Both the position numbers and the translations under genes were made by a program. From Streptomyces gardneri (lineage in GTDB: Bacteria > Actinomycetota > Actinomycetes > Streptomycetales > Streptomycetaceae), in contig NZ_BJMN01000029.1 in NCBI RefSeq assembly GCF_006539185.1, forward strand, positions 82,658 to 146,657: a stretch of DNA of 64,000 nt, given 5' to 3'. This document shows positions 50,363 through 59,875 of the stretch, one piece after another; position 1 is the stretch's first letter, and each line of letters starts with the position of its first letter. The notes under the pieces were generated by a model. That model made no database searches. It saw only the letters and a program-made list of their open reading frames with translations, and was not told the origin of the DNA.

Positions 50363-52300
50363 GTGCAGACCGACGGACGTCACGAACCCGCCCGTAGCCC
50401 GCACCATCTCGTTCCCTCGGCGCACTTCGACGCCCTGGCCGCGGGCCGGGGCGACGCCGGTACGATCCGCTTCCTGCGGACCACCGAGTACAGCAGGCGC
50501 CTCCTGCTGCTCCGGGCGCTCCTCGACGCCGTCGCGGAGACGCCCGGCGCGCTCGGTCCGCTCCCGGACGTGGACAGCGCGTGGGACACGCTGGCGGCCG
50601 CGCAGGAGCGCTCCCCGCAGGACTTCGGGGAGCTGCTGCTGCATCCGCAGGTCGGGGTCTGGCTGGGGCACGGGCTGCGGCGGCTGCGGCGGACGGCCTG
50701 GGGGGACGGGCCCCTCTGGACCGACCTCGGGCACGTCTTCACGGTGTGCGCGGTCGCCGCGCTGCGCACGGGTCTGCCGCTGCGCACCACCGTGCCCCTG
50801 CGGGACGGCGGCGTCATGTTCCCCACCCTCGGACTCGCCCGGCTGCCGGACCGCCCGCACTGGGGGACGGCGGAGGTGGTGGTGGAGGCGGGACGGCTGA
50901 CGGTCGACCCGCACGGGGCGTGCGTGGGCCCGCCCGACGGGACCGGCCCGCCCGGCCCGCTCTTATGTCCCGACCAGCCCGCCCAGCCCGAGCCGCCCGA
51001 GCCGCCCGGTGGTGACGGACCGGCGTGGCAGCGGCCGCACCGGCTGCACGCGCGCGTGGCGGGACGGCCGGTGGGGGTCTGGCTCGACGACATCGACCCC
51101 TACCGGGACCTGAGCGAGCCGCTCCCCGCGCACCGGCTCTCCCCGGACGAGACCGCCCGCTGGCGGGAGCGGTTCGGCCTGGCGCTGGACCTCCTGGAGG
51201 ACAGCGATCCGGAGGCGGCCGCGGCGCTCGCGGAGGGCCTGCGCAGCATGACGCCCGTGCAGTCGTCCTCGACCGGGACGGTCCTCAGCGCCTCGTCCGG
51301 GGACGCCTTCGGCGGCCTGCTGACCTCGCTGCCGCCGGATCCGGTCACCTTCGCCGTCACGCTGGTCCACGAGTTCCAGCACACCAAACTCGGCGCGCTG
51401 CTCCATCTGCTGACGCTGGAGCGGGACGACGGCGCCGAGCGGCACCACGCCCCCTGGCGGGACGACCCCCGCCCCCTGAGCGGTCTGCTCCAGGGCGCGT
51501 ACGCGTTCCTGGGGATCACCGACTTCTGGTCCCGCCGCCTGGACCGGGCGCCCGCGGCCGAACGGGCCTCGGCCGAGTTCGAGTTCGCGCTCAGCCTGCG
51601 CCAGACGCGGGAGGCCGTCGAGACCCTCGGCGCCGATCCCGCGCTGACCGCCCACGGACGCCGGTTCCTGCGGGGCATGGCCGCGCGGCTGCCCGCGTGG
51701 ACGGCCGACAGACGGGTCAGGCCGGGCATCGACGCCATGGCGGGGTTCGCCGCCACGGACCACCGCACCGAGTGGCGGATCCGGCACCTGGTGCCCGCCC
51801 CGGACGCCGTGCGCGCGCTCGCCAGGGCCTTCGTCACCGGGGCCGCGGCCGACCTCCGCGGCGCCGAGTCCTCCGTCGTCCCCGACCTCACGACCCGCTG
51901 GTCCCACGCCCGCGCCCGCCTGATCCGGCAGGTGCTGGGGACACCGGAGCCCGGCGCCGCACCACCCCCCGGCGGACCTCCCGCGCCCTCCGCGGCCGCC
52001 GAGCGGGCTCTGGTCTCCGGTGACCCGGCCGCGGCCGACGCCTACGCCCGTCTGGTGGCCGAGGACCCCGAGGACCCCGAGGCGTGGACCGGCCTCGTGC
52101 TGGCCCTCGCCCTCGCCGACCCGGCCGCCCACCCGCTGCTCCGTCGCCCCGAACTCCCCCGGGCGGTCCATCGCGAGCTCCGCGTCATCGGCACGACGGC
52201 CGACCCGAGGCGGCTGGCCCACTGGCTCGCGGCCGGCATCGCCGGCCGGCCTGCCGGACGGGACCCCGCGGCCGGGGGCCTGACAGCGGGACCCGCCTGA
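50363..52300 (+). CDS. Stand-alone alpha-ketoglutarate/HExxH peptide beta-hydroxylase
   Basis: 645 aa. The N-terminal half has no radical SAM CxxxCxxC motif. The C-terminal half carries the HExxH motif His336-Glu337-x-x-His340 in LVHEFQHTKLGALLHLL, followed by APWRDDPRPLSGLLQGAYAFLGITDFW, the known signature of the HExxH domain found fused to radical SAM in FxsB proteins. Those fused enzymes make cyclophanes and beta-hydroxylate peptides; the HExxH domain uses iron and alpha-ketoglutarate. Here the domain is on its own, so the likely reaction is beta-hydroxylation of the upstream 60-aa peptide. GTG start with GGGAGGAG upstream. Confidence 0.75.
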   Translation: MQTDGRHEPARSPHHLVPSAHFDALAAGRGDAGTIRFLRTTEYSRRLLLLRALLDAVAETPGALGPLPDVDSAWDTLAAAQERSPQDFGELLLHPQVGVWLGHGLRRLRRTAWGDGPLWTDLGHVFTVCAVAALRTGLPLRTTVPLRDGGVMFPTLGLARLPDRPHWGTAEVVVEAGRLTVDPHGACVGPPDGTGPPGPLLCPDQPAQPEPPEPPGGDGPAWQRPHRLHARVAGRPVGVWLDDIDPYRDLSEPLPAHRLSPDETARWRERFGLALDLLEDSDPEAAAALAEGLRSMTPVQSSSTGTVLSASSGDAFGGLLTSLPPDPVTFAVTLVHEFQHTKLGALLHLLTLERDDGAERHHAPWRDDPRPLSGLLQGAYAFLGITDFWSRRLDRAPAAERASAEFEFALSLRQTREAVETLGADPALTAHGRRFLRGMAARLPAWTADRRVRPGIDAMAGFAATDHRTEWRIRHLVPAPDAVRALARAFVTGAAADLRGAESSVVPDLTTRWSHARARLIRQVLGTPEPGAAPPPGGPPAPSAAAERALVSGDPAAADAYARLVAEDPEDPEAWTGLVLALALADPAAHPLLRRPELPRAVHRELRVIGTTADPRRLAHWLAAGIAGRPAGRDPAAGGLTAGPA

Positions 52301-52488
52301 CAGGTCCCGGACAAACAGCGGCGGCTGCGGGGTGTTCGTCCTCCGTACGGCGGGCAGCCATGAGGCGGCCTTCCGGCCGTGGGTCGCGAGCGCTCTCCTT
52401 GGGGCGCTCGCATGCAGGCTCCGCCCGGCCGGCCGCGCGCGCACCCGCATCCCCAACGACCGCTCGCACTCTCGAGGAGAACTCCCCC

Positions 52489-54546
52489 ATGACCGACATC
52501 GATCGCCGCCGGTTCCTCCAACTGACCGGTGGAGCCGCCGCGTTCACCCTGCTCTCCGAGAGCATCGCCCGCGCCGCCGCGATCCCGGCGCAGGGCTCGA
52601 CCGGCACGATCCAGGACGTCGAGCACATCGTCGTCCTGATGCAGGAGAACCGTTCCTTCGACCACTACTTCGGGGCCATGAAGGGCGTGCGCGGCTTCGG
52701 TGACCCGCGCCCGGTGACGCTGCCGAGCGGGAAGTCGGTCTGGAACCAGTCGGACGGTTCGAAGGTCACCCTGCCGTTCCGGCCGGAGAGCGCCAAGCTC
52801 GGCATGGAGTTCCTCCAGGGCCTCAACCACGACTGGGCGGGCGGGCAGAAGGCCTTCAACAAGGGCAAGTACGACCAGTGGATACCGGCGAAGACCAAGG
52901 CCACGATGGCGCACCTCACCCGTGAGGACATCCCCTTCCACTACGCGCTGGCCGACGCGTTCACGATCTGCGACGCCTACCACTGTTCGTTCATCGGCTC
53001 CACCGACCCGAACCGCTACTACCTGTGGACCGGCCACACCGGCAACGACGGCACGGGCGGCGGCCCGGTCCTCAACAACGCCGAGGCGGGCTACGGCTGG
53101 AAGACGTACCCCGAGCGCCTGGAGGCGGCCGGGGTCTCCTGGAAGGTCTACCAGGACACGGGTGACGGCCTGAACGCCGCCGGCTCGTGGGGCTGGATCA
53201 ACGACGCGTACCGCGGCAACTACGGCGACAACTCGCTCCTCTACTTCAACACCTACCGGAACGCCCAGCCCGGCAACCCGCTGTACGACAAGGCCCGCAC
53301 GGGTACGAGCGTCAAGAACGGCGACACCTACCTGGCCGACCTCCGCGCCGACGTCCAGGCCGGACGGCTGCCCAAGGTCTCCTGGATCGCGGCCCCCGAG
53401 GCCTTCTCCGAGCACTCCAACTGGCCCTCCAACTACGGAGCCTGGTACATCGCGCAGGTGCTGGACGCGCTGACCTCGAACCCGGACGTGTGGGCGCGTA
53501 CGGCCCTGTTCATCACCTACGACGAGAACGACGGCTTCTTCGACCACGTCGTCCCGCCGTACGTCCCGGCCTCGGCGGCCCAGGGCCTGTCGACCACCCC
53601 GACGGCCCTGGACCACTTCCCCGGCAAGACGGGCTACGTGGCCGGCCCCTACGGCCTCGGCCCGCGCGTCCCGATGATCGTCGTCTCCCCCTGGTCCACC
53701 GGCGGCTACACCTGCTCCGAGACCTTCGACCACACCTCGGTCATCCGCTTCATGGAGAGCCGCTTCGGGGTGCAGGAGCCCCAGATCTCCCCGTGGCGGC
53801 GAGCGGTCTGCGGCGACCTGACCTCGGCCTTCGACTTCACCCGGACGAACACCCAGCCGGCCCCGCTCCCGCCGACCGCCGGCTACTACCCGCCGGACCG
53901 CGCCCGTCACCCCGACTTCCCGGCCACCGCCCCGGCCACCGGCACGATGCCCCGCCAGGAGCCGGGCGCCAAGCCCACCCGCCCGCTGCGGTACGCCCCG
54001 TACGTGGACGGCGCCGCCGACATCGCGGCCGGCACGTACCGCCTGTCCTTCGGCGGCGGGCCCTCGGCGGGCGCCCAGTTCTACGTGACCTCGGCCAACC
54101 GCACGGACGCCCCCTGGACGTACACGACCGAGGCGGGCAAGTCCCTCTCGGACACCTGGAACACCAAGTACTCCAAGAGCCTCACCGACCTCACGGTCCA
54201 CGGCCCCAACGGCTTCCTCCGCCACTTCCGCTCCCCCGGCAAGACAGCCGTCCCCGAGGTCACCGCCCGCCACAACCCCACCACGGGCAACCTGGACCTC
54301 ACCTTCACCAACGCGGGAACGGCCGACGCCCGCCTCACCGTCACCCACGCCTACGCGGGCGGCCCCGCGACGGTCCTCGTCCCGCGCGGCGCCACGGTCA
54401 CCCACACCGTCGATCTGTCCTCCAGCCGCGCCTGGTACGACGTGACGATCACCTCGAACACGTCCGCCGACTACCTCCGGCGCCTCGCGGGGCATGTGGA
54501 GACGGGCGCCCCGGGCGTCACGGACCCGGGCATCCTGACGTACTGA
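52489..54546 (+). CDS. Tat-exported phosphocholine-preferring phospholipase C
   Basis: 685 aa. Tat signal with DRRRFLQLTGG near the N-terminus, then the metal/nucleophile region VLMQENRSFDHYFG and FDHVVPPY further on (ITYDENDGFFDHVV). This is the phospholipase C/phosphatase family acting on phosphatidylcholine. Two C-terminal beta domains follow (about residues 480-685) of DUF756-like type. ATG preceded by GAGGAG. Upstream gap (52301-52488) shows no gene. Confidence 0.92.
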   Translation: MTDIDRRRFLQLTGGAAAFTLLSESIARAAAIPAQGSTGTIQDVEHIVVLMQENRSFDHYFGAMKGVRGFGDPRPVTLPSGKSVWNQSDGSKVTLPFRPESAKLGMEFLQGLNHDWAGGQKAFNKGKYDQWIPAKTKATMAHLTREDIPFHYALADAFTICDAYHCSFIGSTDPNRYYLWTGHTGNDGTGGGPVLNNAEAGYGWKTYPERLEAAGVSWKVYQDTGDGLNAAGSWGWINDAYRGNYGDNSLLYFNTYRNAQPGNPLYDKARTGTSVKNGDTYLADLRADVQAGRLPKVSWIAAPEAFSEHSNWPSNYGAWYIAQVLDALTSNPDVWARTALFITYDENDGFFDHVVPPYVPASAAQGLSTTPTALDHFPGKTGYVAGPYGLGPRVPMIVVSPWSTGGYTCSETFDHTSVIRFMESRFGVQEPQISPWRRAVCGDLTSAFDFTRTNTQPAPLPPTAGYYPPDRARHPDFPATAPATGTMPRQEPGAKPTRPLRYAPYVDGAADIAAGTYRLSFGGGPSAGAQFYVTSANRTDAPWTYTTEAGKSLSDTWNTKYSKSLTDLTVHGPNGFLRHFRSPGKTAVPEVTARHNPTTGNLDLTFTNAGTADARLTVTHAYAGGPATVLVPRGATVTHTVDLSSSRAWYDVTITSNTSADYLRRLAGHVETGAPGVTDPGILTY

Positions 54547-54561
54547 CCCGGACGCGACCCC

Positions 54562-54587
54562 GCCCGCCGGCCGGATCACCGGCGGGC
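54562..54587. terminator. Terminator after phospholipase C gene
   Basis: 9-bp arms GCCCGCCGG and CCGGCGGGC with an 8-nt loop, extended by further GC pairing on both sides. The convergent membrane-protein gene ends at 54610. Confidence 0.6.
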
Positions 54588-54609
54588 GGGCGGGGTGGCC
54601 GGCTCGTCC

Positions 54610-55968
54610 CTACGACGTCATCCCTTCGGCCCCTTCGGCCTCGTCGGCCTTGTCGTGGTGCACGCGTCCGCTGGCCGCCAGCAGCGCGAGCACGGCGAGG
54701 GCGACGAGGAGGATGAGCACCAGCAGCAGGACGGTGAGCACCGTCGGGTGGTTCCAGAGGGCGAAGACCAGCGCGAGGACGAGCAGCACCCCGATGGTCA
54801 GCCAGCGGCGGTACGTGTCCACCCAGGCGCCCGCCTTTCCGGCGCGCACCCCGTGGCCGTCGCCCCAGGCCGCGGCGGAGTCGGCCGCGCGCTCGGCCGT
54901 GCCCTGCACGGCGCGCGGCAGGCGGCCGGCGCCGGAGAGGTAGGCGCCGAGGGCCACCAGGATCCCGAGGACGATCGCGGTGCGCAGGCTGACGCGCAGG
55001 AAGCGGAGCAGCGTGTCGAAGATCGCCGCGGCGGCGGCCGGCGACTGCACCTGCTCGGGAAGGTGGTCGAGGTAGTAGCGGCGGGCGATCACCAGGCCGA
55101 TGGCGAACACCAGGCAGGCCGCGGCCGCCCCGAGGGCCGTGGTCACCAGGGCCCGCCGGCGGCGACGGGCGAGCAGCACCCCGACGGCACCGAGCGCCAC
55201 CGTGAGGACGGGCAGCCAGTTGCCGACGACGTCGAGGAGATGGGCCAGGTCCCTGATCTTCTCCAGCTTGTCGGACTGGAACAGGACCATCTGCTTGTCG
55301 ACCTCGGGGATCTTCTCCGCCGGGGAGAGCCCGGCGTCCACGAGGTCCTTCTTCACCTGCTCGACGGCGGCTCCCACATCGAGCGTGACCGTGCCGCCCT
55401 TGACCTCCACGGAGCCGCGGCCCTCGCCGGTGAGCGCGTGCACCACCGCCGAGTGGGCGAACCGGTTGGCCTCGGTCCAGACGGTCTCGAACCGGTCGCT
55501 CTCGACGAAGCGGGTCGCCACCTTGGTGACGGCCTGGTCGACCGCCGAGTCCAGCTGCGGTCCCAGCGACTTGATGGCTTTGCCGACCCGGGGCGGCAGC
55601 CCCTGGGACTCCAGCCAGGCCGCGATGTCGGACGTGACCTGCGAGCCGTCGACCCTGGCGTCGGCTGCCTTTGCGATCCGCGCGACGGCCGCGGCCTCGA
55701 TCGCCGGGTCGGAGGCGAGCGGCTCGACCGTCGAGACGTACCGGTCGTTGTCGAGGACGATGTCGTGCACCCAGACGGTGATCAGGGACACCGGAACGAG
55801 AATGCAGGTCAGCGTGATGAGCACGGCCGAGACGGTGCTCATCACGATCCGCCCGGCGAGCGAGCCCTTCCGGCCCGGCGGCGGGGCGCCGGGGTCGTCG
55901 GACGCGACGTCGGGCGGCCCCGGAGGCCTGGGCGGTGGCGACTGGGGCGGCTCAGGCGGTGTGCTCAT
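54610..55968 (-). CDS. Membrane protein with large extracytoplasmic domain, unknown function
   Basis: 452 aa. Pro-rich cytoplasmic N-terminus (about residues 1-38), one membrane helix (near 40-65), an external region with repeated helical segments (DPAIEAAAVARIAKAADARV, LDSAVDQAVTKVATRFVE) up to about 235, then four or five helices to the end. No enzymatic motif is seen. ATG at 55968 has GGGAG upstream; the longer frame to 56196 lacks a plausible N-terminus. Confidence 0.75.
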   Translation of the reverse strand: MSTPPEPPQSPPPRPPGPPDVASDDPGAPPPGRKGSLAGRIVMSTVSAVLITLTCILVPVSLITVWVHDIVLDNDRYVSTVEPLASDPAIEAAAVARIAKAADARVDGSQVTSDIAAWLESQGLPPRVGKAIKSLGPQLDSAVDQAVTKVATRFVESDRFETVWTEANRFAHSAVVHALTGEGRGSVEVKGGTVTLDVGAAVEQVKKDLVDAGLSPAEKIPEVDKQMVLFQSDKLEKIRDLAHLLDVVGNWLPVLTVALGAVGVLLARRRRRALVTTALGAAAACLVFAIGLVIARRYYLDHLPEQVQSPAAAAAIFDTLLRFLRVSLRTAIVLGILVALGAYLSGAGRLPRAVQGTAERAADSAAAWGDGHGVRAGKAGAWVDTYRRWLTIGVLLVLALVFALWNHPTVLTVLLLVLILLVALAVLALLAASGRVHHDKADEAEGAEGMTS

Positions 55969-56180
55969 GACACTCCCGGACGACTGTGGAGAAACTGCCT
56001 GCCCCCTATCAGGTGCACACGGTCGCGAGCGCCGCACGCCGGGTTGCTCCGCCGAGGTGGGTGCCGACCGCGGCCGGGGCGGGTCGGGCGGCTGGAGCCG
56101 CCGTCGGGCGAACCGCCCCGACGGCGGTGATACTCGGAAGGAACACCGGGCAACGGATCGCAAGATGCGAGGTGACGTCC

Positions 56181-56618
56181 ATGAGCCAGCAATCACCTGC
56201 CGGAGGACAGAGAAACGCGGGGGGCCATCGGTCCGGGGGCGGCGGGCTCGCGAGCGGGGGCACCGTGTTCGCCGCGGTGCTGCTTTCCCTCGTGGGCGTC
56301 CTGGGCATCCTCCAGGGCATCACGGCCATCGCCAACGACGATGTGTACACGCGAGTCGGCGACTACGTCTTCGAGTTCGACCTGACGGCCTGGGGCTGGA
56401 TCCATCTCGTGCTCGGAGTCGTCCTCGTGCTGATCTCGGTGGGCCTCTTCAAGGGCGCAGACTGGGCGCGGGCGGGAGGCATCACCCTGGCCGGCCTCAG
56501 CGCGGTCGCCAACTTCCTCTGGCTGCCGTACCAGCCGTGGTGGGCGCTCACCCTGCTGGCGATCGACGTGTTCATCATCTGGGCGCTGTGCTCCAGCTGG
56601 TCGCACTCCACCGACTGA
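56181..56618 (+). CDS. Small four-helix membrane protein (DUF7144-like)
   Basis: 145 aa with a Gly-rich soluble start and four membrane helices (about residues 28-50, 70-92, 97-115, 118-138); WIHLVLGVVLVLISVGLFKG and WARAGGITLAGLSAVANFLW are typical of this actinobacterial family. Function unknown. ATG at 56181 has GAGGTG upstream; the frame is open back to 55986. It is followed 31 bp later by the next gene. Confidence 0.75.
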   Translation: MSQQSPAGGQRNAGGHRSGGGGLASGGTVFAAVLLSLVGVLGILQGITAIANDDVYTRVGDYVFEFDLTAWGWIHLVLGVVLVLISVGLFKGADWARAGGITLAGLSAVANFLWLPYQPWWALTLLAIDVFIIWALCSSWSHSTD

Positions 56619-56649
56619 CGGTCCCGACAGCACACAGGAGGGCTACGAC

Positions 56650-56976
56650 ATGGCCACTGCTTCGGAAACCCCTGTTCTGGACACCCTCGCCGCCATGACG
56701 GTCGACTCGATCGAGCGCTGCGGTCTGGCTCCGGACATGCTCATGATCGCGCGGATCGCGGCCCTCGCCGCCTCTGACGCCCCGCCGATCTCCTACGCGG
56801 CCCACATCGAACTCGCCGTCGAGGTCGGCATGACCGCGGAACAGGTGCAGGACGTGCTGGTCGCCATCGCGCCGATCGTGGGCACCGCCCGCGTCATGAC
56901 CGCGGCGGGCAACATCTCCACGGCGCTCGGCATCGCGATCGCCGTCGCGGACACCGAGATGGGGTCGGAGGGCTGA
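56650..56976 (+). CDS. Carboxymuconolactone decarboxylase-like small protein
   Basis: 108 aa. The helical pattern ELAVEVGMTAEQVQDVLVAI and the AAGNISTALG end match the CMD/AhpD fold. The AhpD CxxC pair is absent, and the only Cys is in ERCGLAPDM, so AhpD-type peroxidase activity is unlikely. ATG follows CACAGGAGGGCTACGAC. Probably co-transcribed with the membrane protein before it. The following gap (56977-57184) has a CCCATCCCATC repeat and no gene. Confidence 0.78.
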   Translation: MATASETPVLDTLAAMTVDSIERCGLAPDMLMIARIAALAASDAPPISYAAHIELAVEVGMTAEQVQDVLVAIAPIVGTARVMTAAGNISTALGIAIAVADTEMGSEG

Positions 56977-57184
56977 GGCTCCGGCCGGAACACCACCGGC
57001 CCACGACGCCTCACCCCACCCCCCCATCCCATCCCATCTCATCCCACTCCATGGCACGGACGCCCGGCGCGACCCACATCGGAGCGGGTGACCGGAGAGC
57101 CACCGAGCCCCTCCCGTCACCCGGCTCCCGCGCCGGGCGTTCCCACGGCACGGCCGGCGCAAGGGCCGGGCGGAAGGAGTCCCG

Positions 57185-58615
57185 ATGCCCCGGAACGCGA
57201 CCACGGCGATGCGCGCGGCGCGCCACGCCACCCCGAAGGAGCGTGCGGCGCTCGGCAGGAAGGCCCGGCGCCGCTCGCCGCGGTCGGGCCATGCCGAGTA
57301 CCGGCCGTCCGCCGACAGGACCGACCCGCTGACGATCCTGGAGGCCCAGTCGTCGACGAGGGTCCCCGAGCTCGTCCCGATCCGCTACGGCCGGATGACG
57401 GAGTCCCCGTTCCGCTTCTACCGCGGCGCCGCCGCGATCATGGCCTCCGACCTGGCCGGCACTCCCCGCTCGGGCCTCACGGCCCAGCTGTGCGGAGACG
57501 CGCACATGCTGAACTTCCGTCTCCTCGCCTCACCGGAGCGGCGGTTGATGTTCGACATCAACGACTTCGACGAGACGCTCCCGGGACCGTGGGAGTGGGA
57601 CGTCAAACGCCTGTCGGCGAGTCTCGTGATCGCCGCCCGGGCGAACGGCTTCGACGACGCCGAGCGCGCCCGCATCGTCAGGCACACGGTCCGTGCGTAC
57701 CGCGAGGCGATGATCCGTCTCGCGGGCATGCGCACCATCGACGTCTGGTACGCGAAGATCGACGCGGACCGCCTCGAAGCCCTGGCCGCGGACCAGCTCC
57801 ACAAGAGCGGACGGAAGAGGCTGGCCCGCGCCATGGCGAAGGCCCGCACCCGCGACAGTCTCCAGGCCTTCGACAGGCTCACCGAGACGGTCGACGGCCG
57901 GCCCATGATCGCGGCGGACCCCCCGCTGCTGGTCCCCGCGGGCGATCTGATGCCCGATTTCGAGCGCAACGCCCTCGAGGACCAGTTCCGCGACCTGATG
58001 CGGAGGTACGGCGCCACCCTGCAGTCCGACCGGCGCACGCTCCTGTCGGACTACCGGCTGGCGGACGTCGCCCGCAAGGTCGTCGGGGTCGGCAGCGTCG
58101 GCACCCGCTGCTGGATCTTCCTGCTCCTCGGCCGGGACGACGAGGACCCGCTCTTCCTCCAGGCCAAGGAGGCGGACACCTCGGTGCTCGCCCCGTACGT
58201 CGGCGCGAGCACCTACCGGAACCAGGGCGAGCGCGTCGTCTCCGGCCAGCGGCTGATGCAGGCCACCAGCGACATCTTCCTCGGCTGGGAGCGCGTGGAC
58301 GGGTTCGACGGCAGGCGGCGCGACTTCTACGTACGCCAGTTGCGCGACTGGAAGGGCATCGCCATGCCGGAGCGGATGCGCCCCAAGGACATGGAGGCCT
58401 TCGGCGACCTGTGCGGGGTCACGCTGGCGCGTGCGCACGCGCGGTCCGGCGACCGGATCGCGATCGCCGCGTACCTGGGCGGCGGTGACTCCTTCGACCG
58501 GGCGCTCGCCGTGTTCGCGGAGGCCTACGCCGACCAGAACGAGCGCGACCACCAGGCCCTGCTCGACGCCGTGAGCGCCGGCCGGCTGCCGGCGGAGGAA
58601 CTGCCGACGGGGTGA
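57185..58615 (+). CDS. DUF2252 family protein
   Basis: 476 aa. N-terminal IRYGRMTESPFRFYRGAAAI, CGDAHMLNF and FDINDFDETLPGPWEWDVKR are hallmarks of DUF2252, a family with a kinase-like fold by my recollection; the GDAH and DFDE sequences look like a nucleotide/metal site. Substrate unknown. ATG with GGAAGGAG upstream. A monocistronic gene. Confidence 0.85.
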   Translation: MPRNATTAMRAARHATPKERAALGRKARRRSPRSGHAEYRPSADRTDPLTILEAQSSTRVPELVPIRYGRMTESPFRFYRGAAAIMASDLAGTPRSGLTAQLCGDAHMLNFRLLASPERRLMFDINDFDETLPGPWEWDVKRLSASLVIAARANGFDDAERARIVRHTVRAYREAMIRLAGMRTIDVWYAKIDADRLEALAADQLHKSGRKRLARAMAKARTRDSLQAFDRLTETVDGRPMIAADPPLLVPAGDLMPDFERNALEDQFRDLMRRYGATLQSDRRTLLSDYRLADVARKVVGVGSVGTRCWIFLLLGRDDEDPLFLQAKEADTSVLAPYVGASTYRNQGERVVSGQRLMQATSDIFLGWERVDGFDGRRRDFYVRQLRDWKGIAMPERMRPKDMEAFGDLCGVTLARAHARSGDRIAIAAYLGGGDSFDRALAVFAEAYADQNERDHQALLDAVSAGRLPAEELPTG

Positions 58616-58741
58616 TCCCGGGCAGTCCTGTCCGGAGTGCGGCGGACTCCGCCTCGGCGCACTCTGGAGGTAGTTCGTCCCGGCGGATCACGGCTTCCGA
58701 ATGGACAGCCGGGGTCCGCCACGACCGGCAGGAGCTCGGAC

Positions 58742-59161
58742 ATGAAGGACTCGATGGTGAACCTGGCAGTGGACTACCCGCTGCTCAACATGTTCTGGAC
58801 CATGTTGATGATCTTCCTCTGGATCCTCTGGTTCATGCTGCTCTTCCGCATCATCGGCGACATCTTCCGCGACGACGAGCTCGGCGGCTGGGGCAAGGCC
58901 GGCTGGACCGCGTTCGTCATCCTGCTGCCCTTCCTGGGCGTGTTCGTCTACCTGATCGCCCGTGGGAAGGGCATGGGCGAGCGCGAGCTGAACCGGATCC
59001 GGCAGAACGAGGAGCAGTTCCAGTCCTACGTACGGGAGACCGCCGGCTCAGGCACGGGCGGCCATGCGGACGAACTGGCCCGGCTCGCGGAGCTGAAGGA
59101 CCGCGGCGCGATCACGGAAGCCGAGTTCGCGCAGGCCAAGGCCAAGGTCCTCGCCTCCTGA
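58742..59161 (+). CDS. PLDc_N/SHOCT-domain small membrane protein
   Basis: 139 aa. Two membrane helices (about residues 13-38 and 52-75) with the loop FRIIGDIFRDDELGGWGK, then a charged stretch and a C-terminal SHOCT domain (LARLAELKDRGAITEAEFAQ, then KAKVLAS). Such proteins are common in actinobacteria; role unknown. ATG at 58742 has GGAG seven bases upstream. Confidence 0.82.
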   Translation: MKDSMVNLAVDYPLLNMFWTMLMIFLWILWFMLLFRIIGDIFRDDELGGWGKAGWTAFVILLPFLGVFVYLIARGKGMGERELNRIRQNEEQFQSYVRETAGSGTGGHADELARLAELKDRGAITEAEFAQAKAKVLAS

Positions 59162-59182
59162 CGCGCCGGATGCGCGTACCCC

Positions 59183-59845
59183 ATGGTCCTCGACCTGTTC
59201 CTCATCGGCCTGGCCATCACGCTCTACCCGCTGCCGGGGATGGCCTTCGTCCTGGTCGTGTCCGCACCCCGCGGGGTGTACAAGGGGCTGGCCTTCATCC
59301 TCGCCTGGCTCGCCTGCCTGGTGGCCGTGATCGCCATGGTCCTGCTCTTCACGGACGGAAAGCCGCCCGCTCCCCGCTCGCCGCCCGGGATCGTGGCACT
59401 GGTCGCCATGCTGGTCATCGGCTTGGGCCTGATCGTCTACGGCGAGCACAGGCGGCGCCGGCGCCACCGCGGCGATCCCCCGCCCTCGTCCGACGAGGGT
59501 GGGGGGGCGCCGACGTCCCGCATGAACCGGGCCACGGTCTGGTCGGCGGCCGGACTCGCCGTCCTCCTTCAGCCCTGGGGAATGGTCAGCGCCGCGGCCG
59601 CCACGGTCGTGAAGGCCGACCTCTCCCACTCGGCTTCCTTCCTGGCCCTCTTCGGCTTCTGCCTCCTGGCCACCGCCAGTCTGCTGGCCATGGAGCTGTA
59701 CATGGTGTTCGCGCCCGAGAAGGCCCAGCGCGATCTGCTGAACCTGCGCGCCTGGATGCACCGTCACAAGGACCAGGCGATCGTCCTCATCTGCCTTCTG
59801 CTCGGCCTGTGGCTCGTCGGCAGGAGCCTGTACGAGCTCACGTGA
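59183..59845 (+). CDS. GAP family (Sap, sulfolipid-1-addressing protein-like) membrane protein
   Basis: 220 aa with six membrane helices. TLYPLPGMAFVLVVSAPRGV and the VLLQPWGMVSAAAATVV region match the GAP family, which includes the mycobacterial Sap protein involved in exporting sulfolipid. An Arg-rich cytoplasmic loop (HRRRRRHRGDPPPSSD) splits the two halves. It lies 21 bp after the SHOCT gene. Start may be ATG 59183; the site upstream is weak. Confidence 0.8.
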   Translation: MVLDLFLIGLAITLYPLPGMAFVLVVSAPRGVYKGLAFILAWLACLVAVIAMVLLFTDGKPPAPRSPPGIVALVAMLVIGLGLIVYGEHRRRRRHRGDPPPSSDEGGGAPTSRMNRATVWSAAGLAVLLQPWGMVSAAAATVVKADLSHSASFLALFGFCLLATASLLAMELYMVFAPEKAQRDLLNLRAWMHRHKDQAIVLICLLLGLWLVGRSLYELT

Positions 59846-59875
59846 GTCGTCCGCACCGCGCCGGCCCCGTGCCCG

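Noticed and set aside
56650..56976. AhpD-type peroxidase
   Set aside because: The CxxC pair needed for AhpD activity is missing; only the CMD fold is supported.
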